Shown here piece after piece: positions 51,110 to 60,908 of a stretch of 64,000 nucleotides of DNA. The stretch spans positions 66,815 through 130,814 of the forward strand of contig DAOSOK010000010.1 in assembly GCA_035373905.1 (NCBI GenBank), written 5' to 3'. Positions within the stretch are counted from its first letter, which is position 1. Every line of letters begins with the position of its first letter. The stretch is from Candidatus Ozemobacteraceae bacterium. GTDB taxonomy: Bacteria; Muiribacteriota; Ozemobacteria; Ozemobacterales; Ozemobacteraceae. Below the pieces are notes generated by a model that was given only the letters and a program-made list of their open reading frames with translations, did not search any database and was not told the origin of the DNA. Made by a program: the position numbers and the translations under genes.

Positions 51110-52423
51110 TCAGGCCCGGGAGATGACGATCGAGGCGGAATCGACGCTTTCGATGCGGCCGCTGATCGATGCATGAAGCGGTGCGCCCAGTTTCTTGTCG
51201 GGAACGGCGCCGATGAGCTGGCCGAGCTTGACCATGTCGCCCGGGCGCACCAGGGGTTCGACGGGAACGCCGACATGCATTTTTAGCGGAAGCCGGACAC
51301 GCTCGAAGCGCGTTCTGATTTCGGTCCAGGGCGATTTGTGGTCGTAATCGAGCAGCCCAAGCCGCTTGATCAGCCGCTCGATGCCCACGCGGCGCTGGCC
51401 ACGCATCGGGTGCACCTGGGGCGCATCCTTCCAGTCGGTCGGCTTGATGCCGTGAGACAGGTGATGGCGCTTCGCCATCTGGCACATTTCGCGCGGCGGC
51501 AGGGCTTCTGGGCAGGAGAACAGCGAGCAGAGCCCGCACTCGCTGCAGAAGATCGCGTCGCGCGAATAATTCTGATCGTTGAACGGGGCGAGCTGGGCGG
51601 TCCTCATCGCCTTGTGGGGTCGGATGGGATACCCGAGAAGCGCACGGGGGCAGAGTTCCGAACAGTCGGTGCACTGGTCGCAGGCCGAGCGGGCAATCTG
51701 CTTGTTGTGGGCATCTGACGTCGCCATCCGTCGAATCAGGGGATGATCGCTGGGAAGCGCAATCAGACCGCCGGTGGTCTTCGTGACGACATCGGTCTGC
51801 GGGTCGCGCACGAGCCGCCCCATCATCGGGCCGCCGTCGATCACCGTCAGCCCTGCAAGGGATTTCAGGCCCGAGAGAGAAAGGGCCTCGAACACCGTGA
51901 TGCCGACCGGCACTTCGACGGTCATCGGGTTGGGAACGGCGCCCGCGAGGCTCAGGATCTTCGTCGTGACCGGCCTGTTGCGGCCGAGGTTCAGCAGCGT
52001 CTCGACGTTGCTGACGACGCAGCCGACGTGCAGCGGAATGCCGCCGAACGGGATCAGTCGTCCGCTTGCTTCATATACCAGCTCATATTCATCGCCCGAC
52101 GGATAGAAGTCGCCGAGGGGGAGCATCGAGATTCGCTTGTCGGGAATCGCCTTCTCGAGAGCTTCGAGCAGGTCGGCATACTTTCGCTTCATCGCGATAT
52201 GCGCGTGCTTCGCCCCGGTGAGATCGATCGCGCGGATCAGTCCCTTGAAGAACTCGTCCGCCGCGTGTTTGAGGATTTCCTTGTCCTTGTGGAGGAGCGG
52301 CTCGCACTCGGCGGCGTTCACGATCAGATGATCGACGTTCTGCGCCGCGAGCTTCACATGCGTCGGAAACCCGGCGCCCCCGCAGCCCACCAACCCCAAT
52401 TCGGCTATGGCAATTTCACCCAT
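51110..52423 (-). CDS. PduS/RnfC-like iron-sulfur flavoprotein of the microcompartment
   Basis: 437 residues. Amino-terminal GLVGCGGAGFPTHVKL (FMN/NADH site of RnfC-type proteins), a SLBB-like domain (GITVFEALSLSGLKSLAGLT), then two ferredoxin-type [4Fe-4S] cluster sites: ACDQCTDCSELCPRALLG at about 265 and FCSECGLCSLFSCPEALPPR at about 310. The carboxy tail is RnfC-barrel-like (VPVEPLVRPGDMVKLGQLIG). PduS moves electrons between NAD(H) and the shell. ATG 52423 gives the canonical start; the longer frame upstream lies in the dehydrogenase gene. Confidence 0.92.
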   Translation of the reverse strand: MGEIAIAELGLVGCGGAGFPTHVKLAAQNVDHLIVNAAECEPLLHKDKEILKHAADEFFKGLIRAIDLTGAKHAHIAMKRKYADLLEALEKAIPDKRISMLPLGDFYPSGDEYELVYEASGRLIPFGGIPLHVGCVVSNVETLLNLGRNRPVTTKILSLAGAVPNPMTVEVPVGITVFEALSLSGLKSLAGLTVIDGGPMMGRLVRDPQTDVVTKTTGGLIALPSDHPLIRRMATSDAHNKQIARSACDQCTDCSELCPRALLGYPIRPHKAMRTAQLAPFNDQNYSRDAIFCSECGLCSLFSCPEALPPREMCQMAKRHHLSHGIKPTDWKDAPQVHPMRGQRRVGIERLIKRLGLLDYDHKSPWTEIRTRFERVRLPLKMHVGVPVEPLVRPGDMVKLGQLIGAVPDKKLGAPLHASISGRIESVDSASIVISRA

Positions 52424-52434
52424 GTGTCGGCAAA

Positions 52435-53853
52435 TCAAACGATTCTGAAGCTGTCGACGATGACGCAGCGGCGCTGGCGGGTGAAGGTGCGGGCGCTGGT
52501 CAGACCTTCGCCGGTGGGGGAGGCGATCGTGAAGGTGGTGAAGCCTTCGCCGCCCATTCCCAGGCCGGCGTAGCTCGGGCCGTTCTTCACGAAGATCGAG
52601 CAGTTGCACCGCACGGCCATGCGATGAAGGTTGTCGATGTTGCGGCTGTGCATCACGGCGGTATGGTTGTTGCCGTGTTCGACCTTGACGGCCAGGTCGA
52701 TGGCGGCGTTCACGTCGCGCACGCGCACCAGCGGGATGACCGGCATCAGCAGCTCTTCGACGACGAAGGGGTGATCGGGGCCGGTTTCGCACAGCACCAT
52801 GCGCACGTCGTCAGGCACGCGAACGCCGATCTGCTCGAGGATATACCCGGCGTTCTTGCCGACGAACTTGCGGTTCGGGCCGCCCGTCTTCGGGTCGAGC
52901 ACCAGTTTCTCGAGCTGGATGATCTCGCGCGCCGACGCCTCGTAAGCCCCGCTGTTGCGCAGGTGACGCTTCAGTTCCTCGGCGACCGACTCGACGACGA
53001 TGATCTCCTTCTCGGCGATGCAGAGCACGTTGTTGTCGAGTGTAGCGCCGGATATAATATCACGCGCCGCTTTTTTCAGGTCGGCCGTCTCGTCGACGAC
53101 GGCGGGCGGGTTGCCCGGGCCGGCGGCGATGTATTTCTTGCCGCACTTGGCGGCGGCGGCGACGACGGCGGGGCCGCCGGTCACGACCAGCAGCCGGATC
53201 GACGGGTGGGTCATCAGGATCTGGGCGTTCTCGATGCTCGGCTTCGCGGCCATCGTCATCAGGTTGGCGGGCCCGCCTGCCTCGACGACGGCGTCGTTCA
53301 GCAGTTCGACGGTGAACCGGCTGATCTTCGCGGCGCCGGGGTGGGGGCCGAACACGACGGCGTTGCCGGCCGCGATCATGCCGATCGAGTTGCAGATGAT
53401 CGTTTCGGACGGGTTGGTCGAGGGGGTGATGGCCCCGATGACGCCGTAGGGGGCCTGCTCGACGAGCGTCAGGCCGTCGTCGCCCGAATACGACACGGGC
53501 TGGAGATCTTCGAGACCGGGCGTCTTCGTAATGGCGAGGCGGTTCTTCTGGATCTTGTCGTCGACGCGGCCGTAGCCGGTGTCTTCGACGCCGATGCGCG
53601 CGAGCTCCTCGAGCTTCGCGAGACAGCGGGCGCGCATGTTGTCGATCATCTTCCTGCGCAACGCCACCGGAAGCTCGACGAGCTTCTTCTGCGCGTCGAC
53701 GGCTGATTTGATAGCGTCTTCTATATTCTCGAAGATGCCTTTGCCCGAAGGCTCCGCCGACCGCGCGCCGGCGGTGGCGACCGTGCCGGACGCTTTCAGA
53801 TTCCTGAGGACTTCCTGGACGATGACGCCCAGCTCATCACGAGAAATGGACAT
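52435..53853 (-). CDS. CoA-acylating aldehyde dehydrogenase (PduP/EutE-like)
   Basis: 472 residues. It oxidises an aldehyde with NAD and CoA to acyl-CoA inside the compartment. Catalytic Cys278 is in SGATLDNNVLCIAEKEIIVV; other blocks are APYGVIGAITPSTNPSETII, VVTGGPAVV and the AGPGNPPAVVDETAD loop. The first 20 residues (MSISRDELGVIVQEVLRNLK) form an amphipathic helix typical of encapsulation peptides, joined by a Gly/Ala/Ser linker to the enzyme. ATG 53853 follows GGGGGAA; an upstream in-frame start was rejected since it precedes this targeting helix. Confidence 0.95.
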   Translation of the reverse strand: MSISRDELGVIVQEVLRNLKASGTVATAGARSAEPSGKGIFENIEDAIKSAVDAQKKLVELPVALRRKMIDNMRARCLAKLEELARIGVEDTGYGRVDDKIQKNRLAITKTPGLEDLQPVSYSGDDGLTLVEQAPYGVIGAITPSTNPSETIICNSIGMIAAGNAVVFGPHPGAAKISRFTVELLNDAVVEAGGPANLMTMAAKPSIENAQILMTHPSIRLLVVTGGPAVVAAAAKCGKKYIAAGPGNPPAVVDETADLKKAARDIISGATLDNNVLCIAEKEIIVVESVAEELKRHLRNSGAYEASAREIIQLEKLVLDPKTGGPNRKFVGKNAGYILEQIGVRVPDDVRMVLCETGPDHPFVVEELLMPVIPLVRVRDVNAAIDLAVKVEHGNNHTAVMHSRNIDNLHRMAVRCNCSIFVKNGPSYAGLGMGGEGFTTFTIASPTGEGLTSARTFTRQRRCVIVDSFRIV

Positions 53854-53974
53854 TCGTTCCCCCGTGCCGTGAGGCTTCCTGTCTGTCTGACCGACGAACC
53901 ACACGATCCCCAGCCCCGTCGCGGAAAACGGCGCGAGGGGCCGGGAGATCGATCAAGAGGAGTCCGCCGGGGGG

Positions 53975-54256
53975 TCAGGTCGTGCGTTCGTGGTCCATCA
54001 CGACCGAGTCGACGATGGCTGCAACAGCCGCGTCGACCGGGCAGTTCAGGGTGCGTTCGGTCAGGCGCGCCGAGCTGCCGCTGACCAGCAGCACGGTTTC
54101 GCCCGCTCCGGCGCTGACCGCGTCCACGGCGATGACGAAGTGGCCCGTCGGCTTGCGCTCGATCGTCAGTTCCTCGACGATCAGAAACTTCATGCCGTTG
54201 AGCCGCTCTTCCTTGCGCGTGCAGACAACGGTTCCGCAGACTCGACCGAGATTCAT
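53975..54256 (-). CDS. EutN/CcmL-type pentameric microcompartment vertex protein (BMC-P)
   Basis: 93 residues, normal. Begins MNLGRVCGTVVCTRKEERLN, with FLIVEELTIE and the VSAGAGETVLLVSGSSARLT pentamer loop, then DAAVAAIVDSVVM. Pentamers cap the twelve corners of the shell. ATG 54256 follows a weak GGGGAA. A 121-base gap before the dehydrogenase start and 20 bases after the BMC-H gene. Confidence 0.94.
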   Translation of the reverse strand: MNLGRVCGTVVCTRKEERLNGMKFLIVEELTIERKPTGHFVIAVDAVSAGAGETVLLVSGSSARLTERTLNCPVDAAVAAIVDSVVMDHERTT

Positions 54257-54276
54257 GACTCGACGACTTCCCCGGA

Positions 54277-54573
54277 TTACTTCTTGGAGGTCTGGGTGTT
54301 GTCGCGGATCGGCATGACCTCATCGAGGTTGCCGTGCGGCCGCGGGATCACGTGGACGCAGATCAGCTCGCCGATCTTCTTGGCGGCTGCGGCGCCGGCA
54401 TCGGTGGCGGCCTTGACGGCGGCGACATCACCGCGCACGAAGGCGGTCACATACCCGGAACCGATTTTTTCCCAGCCGACGAGCTTCACGTTGGCGGCTT
54501 TGACCATCGCGTCGGTGGCTTCGATAAGAGCGGTCAGACCTTTGGTTTCGATCATACCCAGAGCTTCCTGCAT
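54277..54573 (-). CDS. Hexameric microcompartment shell protein (BMC-H)
   Basis: 98 residues with one BMC domain: ALGMIETKGLTALIEATDAM, VKAANVKLVGWEKIGSGYVT, RGDVAAVKAATDAGAAAAKK, then the edge motif VIPRPHGNLDEVMPIR. Closely resembles PduA/EutM. The main facet protein. ATG 54573 follows AGGAGG. A 71-base gap separates it from pduL. Confidence 0.97.
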   Translation of the reverse strand: MQEALGMIETKGLTALIEATDAMVKAANVKLVGWEKIGSGYVTAFVRGDVAAVKAATDAGAAAAKKIGELICVHVIPRPHGNLDEVMPIRDNTQTSKK

Positions 54574-54644
54574 GACGTCCTCCTGAGATTTTGGCTTGTC
54601 AGAAATGTGTACTGCGTGTCGAAAACTCTCTGTGGCGGTCGCGA

Positions 54645-55289
54645 TCAGCGAACGATCTCGACCATATCACCCGTTTTGAGGCCGGCGGCATTTCCCTCGT
54701 CGTTGTCGACGTGGAAATCGGCGGCGAACTTGTCGCTGACGCGCACCAGAACGTTCTGGAACGCGACGGCGCGCGGGCCCTGCGTTTTGACCGTGACCCG
54801 GTCCATGTCCTTCAGGCCCATCTTCTCGGCTTCTTTGGTGTGCAGATGCACGTGGCGATTGGCGACGATGACGCCTTCCTTCAGCACCACGTGGCCCTTC
54901 GGCCCGACGACGATGACGCCGGGGGTTCCCTTGGTGTCGCCCGAGTCGCGATACACGATCGGCACGCCGAGCGTGAAGCTGTCGGTGCCGGAAATCTCGA
55001 TCTGCGTGGCCGGCCGGACCGGCCCGAGGATGCGGCACTTCTCGATGACGCCCTTGCGGCCGACAAGCATGACGCACTCTTCGGCGGCAAACTGGCCCGG
55101 CTGGGAGAGCTTTTTCATCTCCTTGAGCTGGTACCCGGCCCCGAACAGAGTCTCGAGGTCGGCCTGGGAAACATGGATGTGACGGCCGCTGACGCCGGCC
55201 GGAACGGTTCCGGGGCGGATGCGTTCCTGGAGATCGATGTGCTTGAGCACTTCGGCTACGATGGTCTTGACATTGGCTTCGTCGATCAC
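54645..55289 (-). CDS. PduL-type phosphotransacylase
   Basis: 214 residues from GTG 55289 (AAGGA eight bases upstream). PduL converts acyl-CoA to acyl phosphate, regenerating CoA in the compartment. Both zinc-binding histidine motifs are present: SGRHIHVSQADLETLF near residue 35 and ANRHVHLHTKEAEKMG near 144. The first 25 residues (IDEANVKTIVAEVLKHIDLQ) form an amphipathic helix like an encapsulation peptide. It begins two bases after the TIM-like gene. Confidence 0.94.
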   Translation of the reverse strand: MIDEANVKTIVAEVLKHIDLQERIRPGTVPAGVSGRHIHVSQADLETLFGAGYQLKEMKKLSQPGQFAAEECVMLVGRKGVIEKCRILGPVRPATQIEISGTDSFTLGVPIVYRDSGDTKGTPGVIVVGPKGHVVLKEGVIVANRHVHLHTKEAEKMGLKDMDRVTVKTQGPRAVAFQNVLVRVSDKFAADFHVDNDEGNAAGLKTGDMVEIVR

Positions 55290-55291
55290 GG

Positions 55292-56338
55292 CTAGTTCCT
55301 TTCCTGGGCAATCTTCTCGAGTTCGCAGCCCTTCATGACGAGGGCTCCGTCTTTCGGCAGCTCCGGTGCGGGGCGGCCCCGGCCATCCGTGAGCCGGAAG
55401 ATCCGGTCGCCAATTATAGCACAACAATCCCGGGCGGCAAGGGGGGAGGGCACATAAAGCGAAAACTGCTTTCCGGCCACGGCGGCGCACAGTTGCGCGA
55501 ACCGTTTCGGCTCGGCATACGCCGGCAGATCCGGGACGATCGCCCCCTCGCAGCCGAGATCGAGCGCCATAGCAAGCGATATTTCACCCGTGAAGGCGCC
55601 CTGTTTCTCCCAGTGGATGCTCGGCGCGACGAGCCTGCCGCGCAGCGACGGAAAAAGGTCGTTGAACGCCGGCATGAGGGGCTCGGCAACGACGAACAGC
55701 GGCGCGAGCGGGGACGACGCGAAGCCGTGCAAAAGCTCGCCGAAGCTCGCCAGGTGCCTGACGCTCCGGGCTTCGACAGGAATCAGAATGCGGCGGGAAG
55801 CGGCCGGCGTGAGCCTGATACCGAGCGCGGCCGCCGTTTCCCTGGCCCAGTCGGTCATCGGGGTGCTCTCGTCGAGCGTTTTGACGCCCTTCAGATGCAA
55901 GGCGCGGACGTCGTCGGCGGTCAGCAGGGAGGCGGCGGAAACCATCGGACCGGTGTTCCCCGCGCCGGGATCGGCATGCGTTGTACACAATTCGTGAAGC
56001 CGTTGGGGGATGGTCATGCCGATGCCGAGATCGGAAAGCTCCCTGGGTGGGCGCTCGATGCTGGCTGACAGCACGAAAACCGGCACCGATCGGGCCTGCG
56101 AGATGAGGGTCCAGAGAGCTTCGGCATCGGGAGAGTCGCGAAGGCCGAGGGACAGCCTGCGAAAGAGATCGGCCGGCGGTTCGTGGACCACGACGGCGGA
56201 AAAGCGCGAAAAGCCCAGGACGGCCAGCGATTCGAGCCTGGTCAGCACGAACTCTTCGGGCTGCAGGCCGAAGGGGGGAGCGATGAGGTCCGCGGTTTTG
56301 AGCGTTTCCGATGCGATGAGAAGGGGATGCGCCGTCAT
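55292..56338 (-). CDS. Unusual microcompartment protein with EutQ-N-like and triosephosphate-isomerase-like segments
   Basis: 348 residues; first gene of the compartment operon. The first 110 residues are alpha/beta and unassigned. Residues 138-176 (SLLTADDVRALHLKGVKTL and DWARETAAALGIRL) resemble the segment at the amino end of EutQ (LITANDIRxxHxxG...TPEARExADLLGF) found in compartment proteins. Residues about 182-320 resemble part of a TIM barrel: HWEKQGAFTGEISLAMALDL (242-261) copies the triosephosphate isomerase loop NxHWEEKGAFTGEIS, but the following GHSERR catalytic histidine is absent (IVPDLPAYAEPKR). Enzymatic role is doubtful. ATG 56338 sits ten bases after a promoter -10 box; a GTG at 56380 would start inside that promoter. 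Its last base is two bases from pduL. Confidence 0.6.
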   Translation of the reverse strand: MTAHPLLIASETLKTADLIAPPFGLQPEEFVLTRLESLAVLGFSRFSAVVVHEPPADLFRRLSLGLRDSPDAEALWTLISQARSVPVFVLSASIERPPRELSDLGIGMTIPQRLHELCTTHADPGAGNTGPMVSAASLLTADDVRALHLKGVKTLDESTPMTDWARETAAALGIRLTPAASRRILIPVEARSVRHLASFGELLHGFASSPLAPLFVVAEPLMPAFNDLFPSLRGRLVAPSIHWEKQGAFTGEISLAMALDLGCEGAIVPDLPAYAEPKRFAQLCAAVAGKQFSLYVPSPLAARDCCAIIGDRIFRLTDGRGRPAPELPKDGALVMKGCELEKIAQERN

Positions 56339-56348
56339 GATGGGGGTA

Positions 56349-56377
56349 AATATACCCACGTGCGACTTGGAAGGCAA
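56349..56377 (-). promoter_or_regulatory. Promoter of the microcompartment operon
   Basis: Minus strand TTGCCT (56372-56377), 17 bases, TATATT (56349-56354). Start of transcription near 56342 leaves a leader of only about four bases before ATG 56338. Confidence 0.5.
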
Positions 56378-56516
56378 CACCCGGAACGAAAATTCCCTGC
56401 ATCAAATGCGCAAAACACAAGAAACGCTCATCAGCTTGTCCGCAGATAGCGCAGATGGAGACAGATGTCGGACAGAGCGAAATTGTTGAGAGAGGAAACA
56501 CGCCCGGGGAACCGCG

Positions 56517-56550
56517 AAAAAACAAAACCGCCGGGAAACTCCGGCGGCTT
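56517..56550 (-). terminator. Rho-independent terminator of the small RNA
   Basis: CCGCCGG, loop AGTTTC and CCGGCGG on the minus strand, followed by TTTTGTTTTTT. The best-formed intrinsic terminator in this region. Confidence 0.85.
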
Positions 56551-56786
56551 CGATGTGGTGCGGGTAGGCCCCCGCCTCTGCCGTGTGAAGGACAATTGAA
56601 CCCTAACCTTACGGTAAACGGTTGTCTGCTCAGCCTCACAATGAGGTCTTCGTAACAGGAGTGATCCTGTTCGTAAGGGGATCTCAGCGGGGGTTGAAGA
56701 CAGATTCCCTCTAGATACAGGTGTCGGCTCAATTAAACCTGCATCATCACGGACAGCGCAGGGACATGTTTGTCAAACCAGCCTCT
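56517..56786 (-). ncRNA. Structured small RNA or riboregulatory leader of unknown class
   Basis: About 270 bases between a promoter and a Rho-independent terminator. Helices visible on the minus strand: AACAGGA/TCCTGTT with TCAC loop, CCTCA/TGAGG, GTCTTC/GAAGAC enclosing the first, and CCCCCGC/GCGGGGG closing the domain. No peptide longer than a few codons. I looked for tmRNA, SRP, RNase P and cobalamin-riboswitch signatures and found none. 6S RNA is possible by size and long-range pairing but not demonstrated. Because it runs toward the compartment operon, it may be an attenuating leader. Confidence 0.5.
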
Positions 56787-56792
56787 ACTAGA

Positions 56793-56821
56793 AACATACC
56801 ACATGTCGTATGCCTTGGCAA
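56793..56821 (-). promoter_or_regulatory. Promoter of the small RNA
   Basis: Minus strand TTGCCA (56816-56821), exactly 17 bases, TATGTT (56793-56798) in the context TGTGGTATGTT, which also gives an extended -10. Start of transcription near 56786. Confidence 0.65.
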
Positions 56822-56913
56822 GCCCCGGAAAAATCGACGCCGAACGGGCAGGGCCGAACCGTCTTGTTGCATCGAGGGAGCCACTCGTGCTTAGATGGGC
56901 CCGGAGGAGCGGA

Positions 56914-57960
56914 ATGGAAGACATCGTGCTGACACCAACCCTGCGCCTGGCTACGTCGATGATTTCGGCCGGAATTTCGGGGCTCGTGGCCTGGTTCGTC
57001 CTGGCGCGGGCGCGACACCAGCCGGTCAACCGCGTCATCGCAGGCATCGCGACGGCGTCGATGCTGTACAACGTCTTCCAGGTGCTGTTTTTCATCCTGC
57101 CGACGATCTGGTTCGTGCGCGTGGGGTGGATCGGTACGATCCTGCTGATCCCCCTGCTGGCCGAGTTCCCGGACGCCGTTCTCGAAGGCAGATACGCGAG
57201 AACCAGAACGCGGGGACTTGCGTGGGCGGCGACCGCCGTATTCCTTGCGGCATTGCCGACCGACATGATTTTCCGGTCGGGCCTCGAAATGACGCCAGAC
57301 GGCCCGCTGGCAATCGGCGGGCCGCTCATGAAGGCGTATGCCATCGTCATGGGCGTGCTGCTGATACGGATCGCATACAGGCTCATCAAGGCCCGCCTGA
57401 CGCACGAGGACGAGATGATGCGTCGCAGGGTGGAGTTCATCCTGCTCGGCGAGGCGTTTTACTGCCTGTGCGCTCTTCACGACATGCTGCTGCGGCACCA
57501 GATCTTCTGGGTGTTCGAGTTCCCGATCGTCGAGTGGGCGACGCTTGCGTTCATGATCATCGTGGTGTACGCCACCATGCGTTTCAAGTTGATCGATATC
57601 GACGTGGTCATCGGCACCGGGGTGTATTACATGCTGCTGACCCTGGGAACGGCGGCCCTGTATAAAACCGTCGAGAACATTCTTCAGAACGACCTCCAGA
57701 AGTATATCGACGAAACCTCCTGGTGGGCCCAGATTCTGCCCTCGTTTGCGGTCGCTCTTCTGATCGCGCCTGCGAACATGCTGATCCAGCGCCTGACGGA
57801 AGGCTGGTTTCTCGAACCGGAGTTTCGCAAAATGGAAATCTTCCGGAATCCGAATTTCCAGTATCTCGTTCTCAACGGACGTGTCGAGGAGCTTCGCAAA
57901 CTCCGTTCCGAACTCGACCGACTCGTCGATCACGCCTCGAACCCTCGGAAACCGTTGTAG
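56914..57960 (+). CDS. Seven-helix membrane sensor-like protein without kinase domain
   Basis: 348 residues. About eight membrane helices resembling the amino-terminal sensory region of some histidine kinases (LATSMISAGISGLVAWFVLA, VNRVIAGIATASMLYNVFQV, YATMRFKLIDIDVVIGTGVY). The chain ends after a short charged coiled tail (VLNGRVEELRKLRSELDRLV) with no HisKA or ATPase domain. It may be a natural sensor subunit or a truncated kinase. ATG 56914 follows GAGGAG. Divergent from the small RNA. Confidence 0.65.
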   Translation: MEDIVLTPTLRLATSMISAGISGLVAWFVLARARHQPVNRVIAGIATASMLYNVFQVLFFILPTIWFVRVGWIGTILLIPLLAEFPDAVLEGRYARTRTRGLAWAATAVFLAALPTDMIFRSGLEMTPDGPLAIGGPLMKAYAIVMGVLLIRIAYRLIKARLTHEDEMMRRRVEFILLGEAFYCLCALHDMLLRHQIFWVFEFPIVEWATLAFMIIVVYATMRFKLIDIDVVIGTGVYYMLLTLGTAALYKTVENILQNDLQKYIDETSWWAQILPSFAVALLIAPANMLIQRLTEGWFLEPEFRKMEIFRNPNFQYLVLNGRVEELRKLRSELDRLVDHASNPRKPL

Positions 57961-58004
57961 GCTCCGACTGCTGCGCGCGCCTGCGGGCGGATCCGGGAGG
58001 CGGG

Positions 58005-58033
58005 TTGCCAATAGATGAAATGGTGTGTACAAT
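58005..58033 (+). promoter_or_regulatory. Promoter giving a leaderless transcript for the gene at 58040
   Basis: TTGCCA (58005-58010), 17 bases, TACAAT (58028-58033), then six bases and ATG 58040. Confidence 0.6.
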
Positions 58034-58039
58034 GCATGC

Positions 58040-58669
58040 ATGGGCAAACGAACGATTGCATCGATCATCGGAATCTTCGTCATTGCGCATGCGTTGTCGG
58101 TTGGAACGCCCGCCGGGGCGGTGACCCCCGAATTCGCGGCGCTGCATCGAGACCAGTATCAGCTCACGAAAGACGTCATTCTCAAGAAGATGCTGTACAC
58201 CTGCGGCTCGATCAACTCGACGTATGCCGGTATCAACGATCTCGTGGCCGCGCTCCAGTATGCGAAGAAGAACGGCGATCCCCGCGCCATTTCGGCGCAA
58301 CTGCTGGCCGTTCGAATGGGCCTCGAGGAAAAGCCGGCGCTGATTCGTCATATAGCTGCTGAAATAGAATTCTGCGAGAAGCATCCGAACTTCCCGAGGG
58401 GGTTCGACGATTCGCCCGAAGGACCGGAGCTGATCAGCGCTGAATTTTACAAGATCGCTTCGCACATCGAGAACCTGAAGATCAACCACGCCTCGGCGGA
58501 TCTCGCCGTGCTTCGCAAGGAAGCCGAACGCGTCGTTTTCGAGCTGTTCTGGACCGACAGCGAGAAGATGCGCTCCCTCTCGATGGACATCCTGAATTTC
58601 CTGCGCATCGAGCTGAAGGAAGACATTCCCTTCGACGTTTTCCACAAGCCTCTCAAGCCGGTTCGCTGA
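58040..58669 (+). CDS. Secreted helical protein of unknown function
   Basis: 209 residues. Signal peptide TIASIIGIFVIAHALSVGTP ending AGA, then a helical domain with two cysteines (MLYTCGSINSTYAGINDLVA; AEIEFCEKHPNFPRGF). Not recognised. ATG 58040 is set by a promoter whose -10 box is six bases before it, and by the signal peptide. Ends before a shared hairpin at 58686-58714. Confidence 0.7.
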   Translation: MGKRTIASIIGIFVIAHALSVGTPAGAVTPEFAALHRDQYQLTKDVILKKMLYTCGSINSTYAGINDLVAALQYAKKNGDPRAISAQLLAVRMGLEEKPALIRHIAAEIEFCEKHPNFPRGFDDSPEGPELISAEFYKIASHIENLKINHASADLAVLRKEAERVVFELFWTDSEKMRSLSMDILNFLRIELKEDIPFDVFHKPLKPVR

Positions 58670-58685
58670 ACTCGCGACAACACAC

Positions 58686-58714
58686 GGCGGGGCGGGTTTC
58701 AAACCCGCCCCGCC
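58686..58714. terminator. Shared hairpin between convergent genes
   Basis: GGCGGGGCGGGTTT and its exact inverse around one C (14-bp arms, working loop about five bases). Lies 16 bases after the secreted-protein stop and 19 after the uvrB stop on the other strand. Confidence 0.7.
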
Positions 58715-58733
58715 GCTCGCTTGAGGGGAGCCC

Positions 58734-60821
<2,088 letters not shown>

Positions 60822-60908
60822 GCCGGATATGGTAACATGGCGTGTCAAACCGGTTCCGCCGGTGTACCGGAGGCCGGGCGATACTCGTCGAAGGAGTGAC
60901 CGTCAGTC

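Larger units (their letters stand above)
56339..56913. other. 575-base region upstream of the microcompartment operon
   Basis: It contains the operon promoter (56349-56377), a 'CGCAGATAGCGCAGATGG'-like short repeat near 56442-56460, and a complete minus-strand transcription unit: promoter 56793-56821, structured RNA and terminator 56517-56550. Short in-frame codons of the 56914 gene continue upstream but are not used. No protein gene is credible here. Confidence 0.6.

Noticed and set aside
56517..56786. Identification of the small RNA as tmRNA, SRP RNA, RNase P RNA or cobalamin riboswitch
   Set aside because: None of their signature sequences (CCA-type end, GGAAGCAG loop, RNase P core, B12 box) is present; 6S RNA remains open.
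60822..60908. LexA/SOS box upstream of uvrB
   Set aside because: No symmetrical operator recognisable; only an extended -10-like box was seen.
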